Source: Ampullaceana balthica
Taxonomy: Eukaryota > Mollusca > Gastropoda > Lymnaeidae
Assembly (NCBI GenBank): GCA_944989445.1
Contig: CALYLW010000547.1
Coordinates: forward strand, 186,001 to 250,000
Length of the DNA stretch: 64,000 nt
Reading direction: 5' to 3'
The notes beneath the pieces are model-generated. The model saw nothing but the letters and a program-made list of their open reading frames with translations. It made no database searches and was not told the origin of the DNA. This document shows, one piece after another, positions 60,827-64,000 of the stretch. Numbering within the stretch: position 1 is the first letter of the stretch; the number at the start of each line of letters is the position of its first letter. The position numbers and the translations under genes are program-made.

Positions 60827-62280
60827 CAGTGGGACCCGCTTAAGTCGACGGCCTCGGGGTATGAAAAATGGCGCCGAGATAACCGATCATTGAGTTAAAC
60901 GAAAACCAATATGGCGGCAAAATATTAACATGCGCTTAAAATTTCTTTATATACATGATGTGCGTTAATTAGTGATTGGACGATTAATCGTCATCGTATT
61001 GGAATATCGGGACCCATTTCTTCACTCTTTCCTAAGGTTGTTAAGACCGTTCGTTTTTAAGGACCGTTTAAGTTTAAATATAACCCTTTATTGCGTCAGC
61101 GCAGTTTTTTTTCCCTAGTACATAACTACATGTATAAGGAATTCATATACTCCTGCCCGCCACACCGCGCGCGCGCGCAGGGTCCGCTGGTGACTTGCGT
61201 GACTTTCCTTACAAGCTACACAAATAAATAACCCACCCTGTCCGTCCCCTCAGCTTACAATGGACTCGGAATTCCTTCGGTAACTTGAGTGCTAATCGGA
61301 CTAACCAACAATGGTGTGGGAGATTAATAGTGGGGGTGGGTAAACTGTCTGTAGTCTGTTATATTATATATTTTAAAATCTGGGAAGCCTTGTTTACAGT
61401 AAGCACCCTATGATTTTTCGTCCCATCACTAGCATTAATAAATGAGAATGTACATGCACATGATTTTGGAGTTTTTTTTTACACAAAGGCGTTGCCTTTA
61501 TTTGTTTATCATGACCTATATATGACTCATAACAAAGCGAACTCTTGTCTATAAAAGTGTACAAAAATAAATTAGGAACTCCTTTTGAACTTTTGAACCT
61601 TCAACTTTGATACATTTTAATTAATTCTAACCAATAGTTAAATGGCTTTAGCACTTCTTATGAATGAAACAATGAGAACAAAGCAGTAGTAATAGAGTCA
61701 AAATAAGGTTGAAGGATAAATGGTTGCCAATGACAACAAGTCGCACACGGTAGATCTTGTTATTCCATACGAAACTAAATGTTTTAGACATGCGATTCTG
61801 CGTGCATCTTTGCTATTGGAGCAATTACGTAATACTCGGCATCACTTACGCGGCCGATTGCCGAGTATCTCTGAGTATACGAAAATCGGCCGAGGCCGAG
61901 TAGCCGAACCGATCGGTCAGGCCCTATCGATAAGAACATTTTCAAAAGCTGGCGATTTAAGTTAGTAACACAGCGCTGTGAGCAAGCGGGCTGTGACATC
62001 ACCAGCGAGGCCGAAATTTTATGCCTTCACTTGGTTATAAAAAATCACATCTAACATTTTCAAAAGCTGACGATTGGTCATGGGGATTGAGATAACCAAC
62101 ACTAAGTGGCAAATTTGGCCCTCTTTTTTGCTCGAGGTATTAGGGTTTGGCGACTTAAAATAATCAAATTAACCGATGAGAAAATGCAAAGACAAAGAGA
62201 GAATTTGGCGGTTCAAAAAAAAACGTCGACTTAATAGAGCTGACGAGTTAACCAGGGCTCGAGTTAAGTGGGTCCCACTG
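60827..62280. mobile_element. TA-flanked TIR element (CAGTGGGACCC ends) carrying dispersed-repeat sequence
   Basis: 1454 bp. Left CAGTGGGACCCGCTTAA, right TTAAGTGGGTCCCACTG, with TA at 60825-60826 and 62281-62282. Both ends also share CGTCGACTTAA-like subterminal motifs, which fits the pogo/Tigger branch of Tc1/mariner. The interior includes the third copy of the dispersed repeat (about 61480-61900), probably a nested insertion whose own ends are unclear. No transposase. In DAGLB intron 11. Confidence 0.82.
61480..61900. repeat. Dispersed repeat, copy 3 of 3
   Basis: Same ordered blocks as 43360-43960, including the end part GTTATTCCATACGAAA..AATGTTTTAGACAT, GCATCTTTGCTATT and CGCGGCCGATTGC(C/T)GAGTAT. 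It is nested in the 60827-62280 element and shows no coding capacity. Confidence 0.75.
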
Positions 62281-62287
62281 TATTCAA

Positions 62288-62553
62288 TATACATAATTTT
62301 GCAATGTATGTCACGTCCCGTCTGTCCTGTCCGTGACGCTACTAATTTTAGAAAGCAGCGCACCAAATTACTGCACCAAAAAATGACCCTTTTCGAACGT
62401 CAGCATAAAATTGTTCAATATGGAAATATATGAATAAAATAAAATTAATAAAAATAAATAAAATAAATGAAAGTTCTGTGTTACATTATTTTTTAATCTG
62501 ATGTGTATTTATTTTGAAAACTTCCGTCATTTTTGACCAGTGATACACTAGTA
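62288..62553. mobile_element. Helitron-like short element, copy 3 of 3
   Basis: Same blocks as 10187-10430 and 29265-29494, ending in the GTCATTTTTGAC hairpin and ACACTAGT. It begins almost at the right end of the 60827-62280 element. Confidence 0.55.
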
Positions 62554-62734
62554 TCTGCATAATTCACATGGTATTTTATCCTCATTAAAACATTTCTAGG
62601 ATATACAGTTTGATAGCAATGTGGCTGGAGTTGGAAATATCTCTTCAATATTCTCAATTATTTTTTATCTTAATTTTATTTTGTAACTTAAAAAATTGTA
62701 GATTTGACAATAGCAAACTTGATATCATTAACAA

Positions 62735-64000
62735 CCTGTCTCATGTCAACAACAACCTGTCTCATGTCAACACCAACCTGTCTCATGTCAACACCAACCT
62801 GTCTCATGTCAACACCAACCTGTCTCATGTCAACAACAGCCTGTCTCATGTCAACACCAATCTGTCTCGTGTCAACAACAACCTGTCTCATGTCAACAAC
62901 AACCTGTCTCATGTCAACAACAACCTGTCTCATGTCAACAACAACCTGTCTCATGTCAACACCAACCTGTCTCATGTAAACAACAACCTGTCTCATGTCA
63001 ACACCAACCTGTCTCATGCCAACACCAACCTGTCTCATGTCAACAACAACCTGTCTCATGTCAACACCAACCTGTCTCATGTAAACAACAACCTGTCTCA
63101 TGTCAACAACAACCTGTCTCATGTCAACACCAACCTGTCTCATGTCAACAACAACCTGTCTCATGTCAACAACAACCTGTCTCATGTCAGCAACAATCTG
63201 TCTCATGTCAGCCACAACCTGTCTCATGTCAACAAAAACCTGTCTCATGTCAACAACAACCTGCCTCATGTCAACAACAATCTGTCTCATGTCAGCCACA
63301 ACCTGTCTCATGTCAACAACAACCTGTCTCATGTCAACAACAACCTGTCTCATGTCAACACCAACCTGTCTCATGTCAACAAGAACCTGTCTCATGTCAA
63401 CAACAACCTGTCATGTCAGCAACAATCTGTCTCATGTCAGCCACAACCTGTCTCATGTCAACAAAAACCTGTCTCATGTCAACAACAACCTGCCTCATGT
63501 CAACAACAATCTGTCTCATGTCAGCCACAACCTGTCTCATGTCAACAACAACCTGTCTCATGTCAACAACAACCTGTCTCATGTCAACAACAACCTGTCT
63601 CATGTCAACACCAACCTGTCTCATGTCAACAACAACCTGTCTCATGTCAACAACAACCTGTCTCATGTCAGCAACAATCTGTCTCATGTCAGCCACAACC
63701 TGTCTCATGTCAACAACAATCTGTCTCATGTCAACAACAACCTGTCTCATGTCAACAACAACCTGTCTGGTGTCAACAACAACCTGTCTCATGTCAACAA
63801 CAACCTGTCTCATGTCAACAACAACCTGTCTCATGTCAACACCAACCTGTCTCATGTCAACAACAACCTGTCTCATGTCAGCAACAATCTGTCTCATGTC
63901 AGCCACAACCTGTCTCATGTCAACAACAATCTGTCTCATGTCAACAACAACCTGTCTCATGTCAACAACAACCTGTCTGGTGTCAACAACAATCTGTCTC
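62735..64000. repeat. 21-bp minisatellite in DAGLB intron 11, at least 60 copies, runs off the window
   Basis: Unit AACAACAACCTGTCTCATGT plus C, with variants ACACC, GCAAC, GCCAC and CCTGCC. Groups of 10-11 units are themselves duplicated: the TCTGGTGTC variant recurs exactly 210 bp apart (63766 and 63976), and a block near 63186 recurs near 63415. One unit near 63410 lost two bases. Minus-strand MRQVVVD-repeat ORFs are by-products of the 21-bp period. Confidence 0.98.

Noticed and set aside
62688..63960. MRQVVVD-repeat ORFs
   Set aside because: Period artefacts of the 21-bp array.

Overview
The window is AT-rich animal (metazoan) nuclear DNA. It carries intron-rich protein genes with GT-AG splice sites and very many transposons and minisatellites. 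The gene set and the transposon types fit a lophotrochozoan, most likely a gastropod mollusc. That placement is an inference from overall character, not from a search.

Three conserved host genes can be assembled from exons whose phases agree at every junction. (1) KDELR (ER lumen protein retaining receptor), + strand, 199-18131, five exons, complete at 212 residues. (2) POLG2 (accessory subunit of mitochondrial DNA polymerase gamma), - strand, 34485-25977, ten exons, about 409 residues; almost none of it shows as a long ORF. (3) DAGLB (sn-1-specific diacylglycerol lipase beta), + strand, from 38741, eleven exons to 60604 encoding the first 526 residues; the rest lies beyond the window. POLG2 and DAGLB are divergent. 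Their 4.3 kb spacer is mostly filled by two different 5'-truncated LINEs meeting head to head at about 37308/37309. A fourth, unrecognised exon-bearing locus at 22950-24992 looks like a transposon-derived gene or its decaying remains.

Layout: 1-18.1 kb KDELR, whose 11.3 kb first intron holds a three-level nested DNA-transposon cluster (495-4926), a degenerate LINE, an hAT-type element and a Helitron-like repeat; its other introns hold an hAT-type MITE, a 2.6 kb TTAA-flanked element and an hAT-type element. 18.1-22.9 kb is an intergenic stretch with little visible. 23-25 kb holds the unknown locus. 26-34.5 kb is POLG2 with three intronic minisatellites and LINE tails. 34.8-38.1 kb holds the LINE pair. 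38.7 kb to the end is DAGLB with TIR elements, LINE debris and at least seven tandem arrays, among them about 124 copies of an 18-bp unit, about 101 copies of a 62-bp unit without a net indel, and a 21-bp array running off the end.

The most unusual signal is how closely tandem repeats sit to splice sites in POLG2 and DAGLB. In DAGLB introns 7 and 10 the repeated unit contains the exon end plus the 5' splice site, giving several copies of the donor. In introns 8 and 10 of DAGLB and 5 and 7 of POLG2, arrays begin or end within about 12-43 bp of an exon. The long ORFs in these arrays are by-products of unit lengths divisible by three, not genes.
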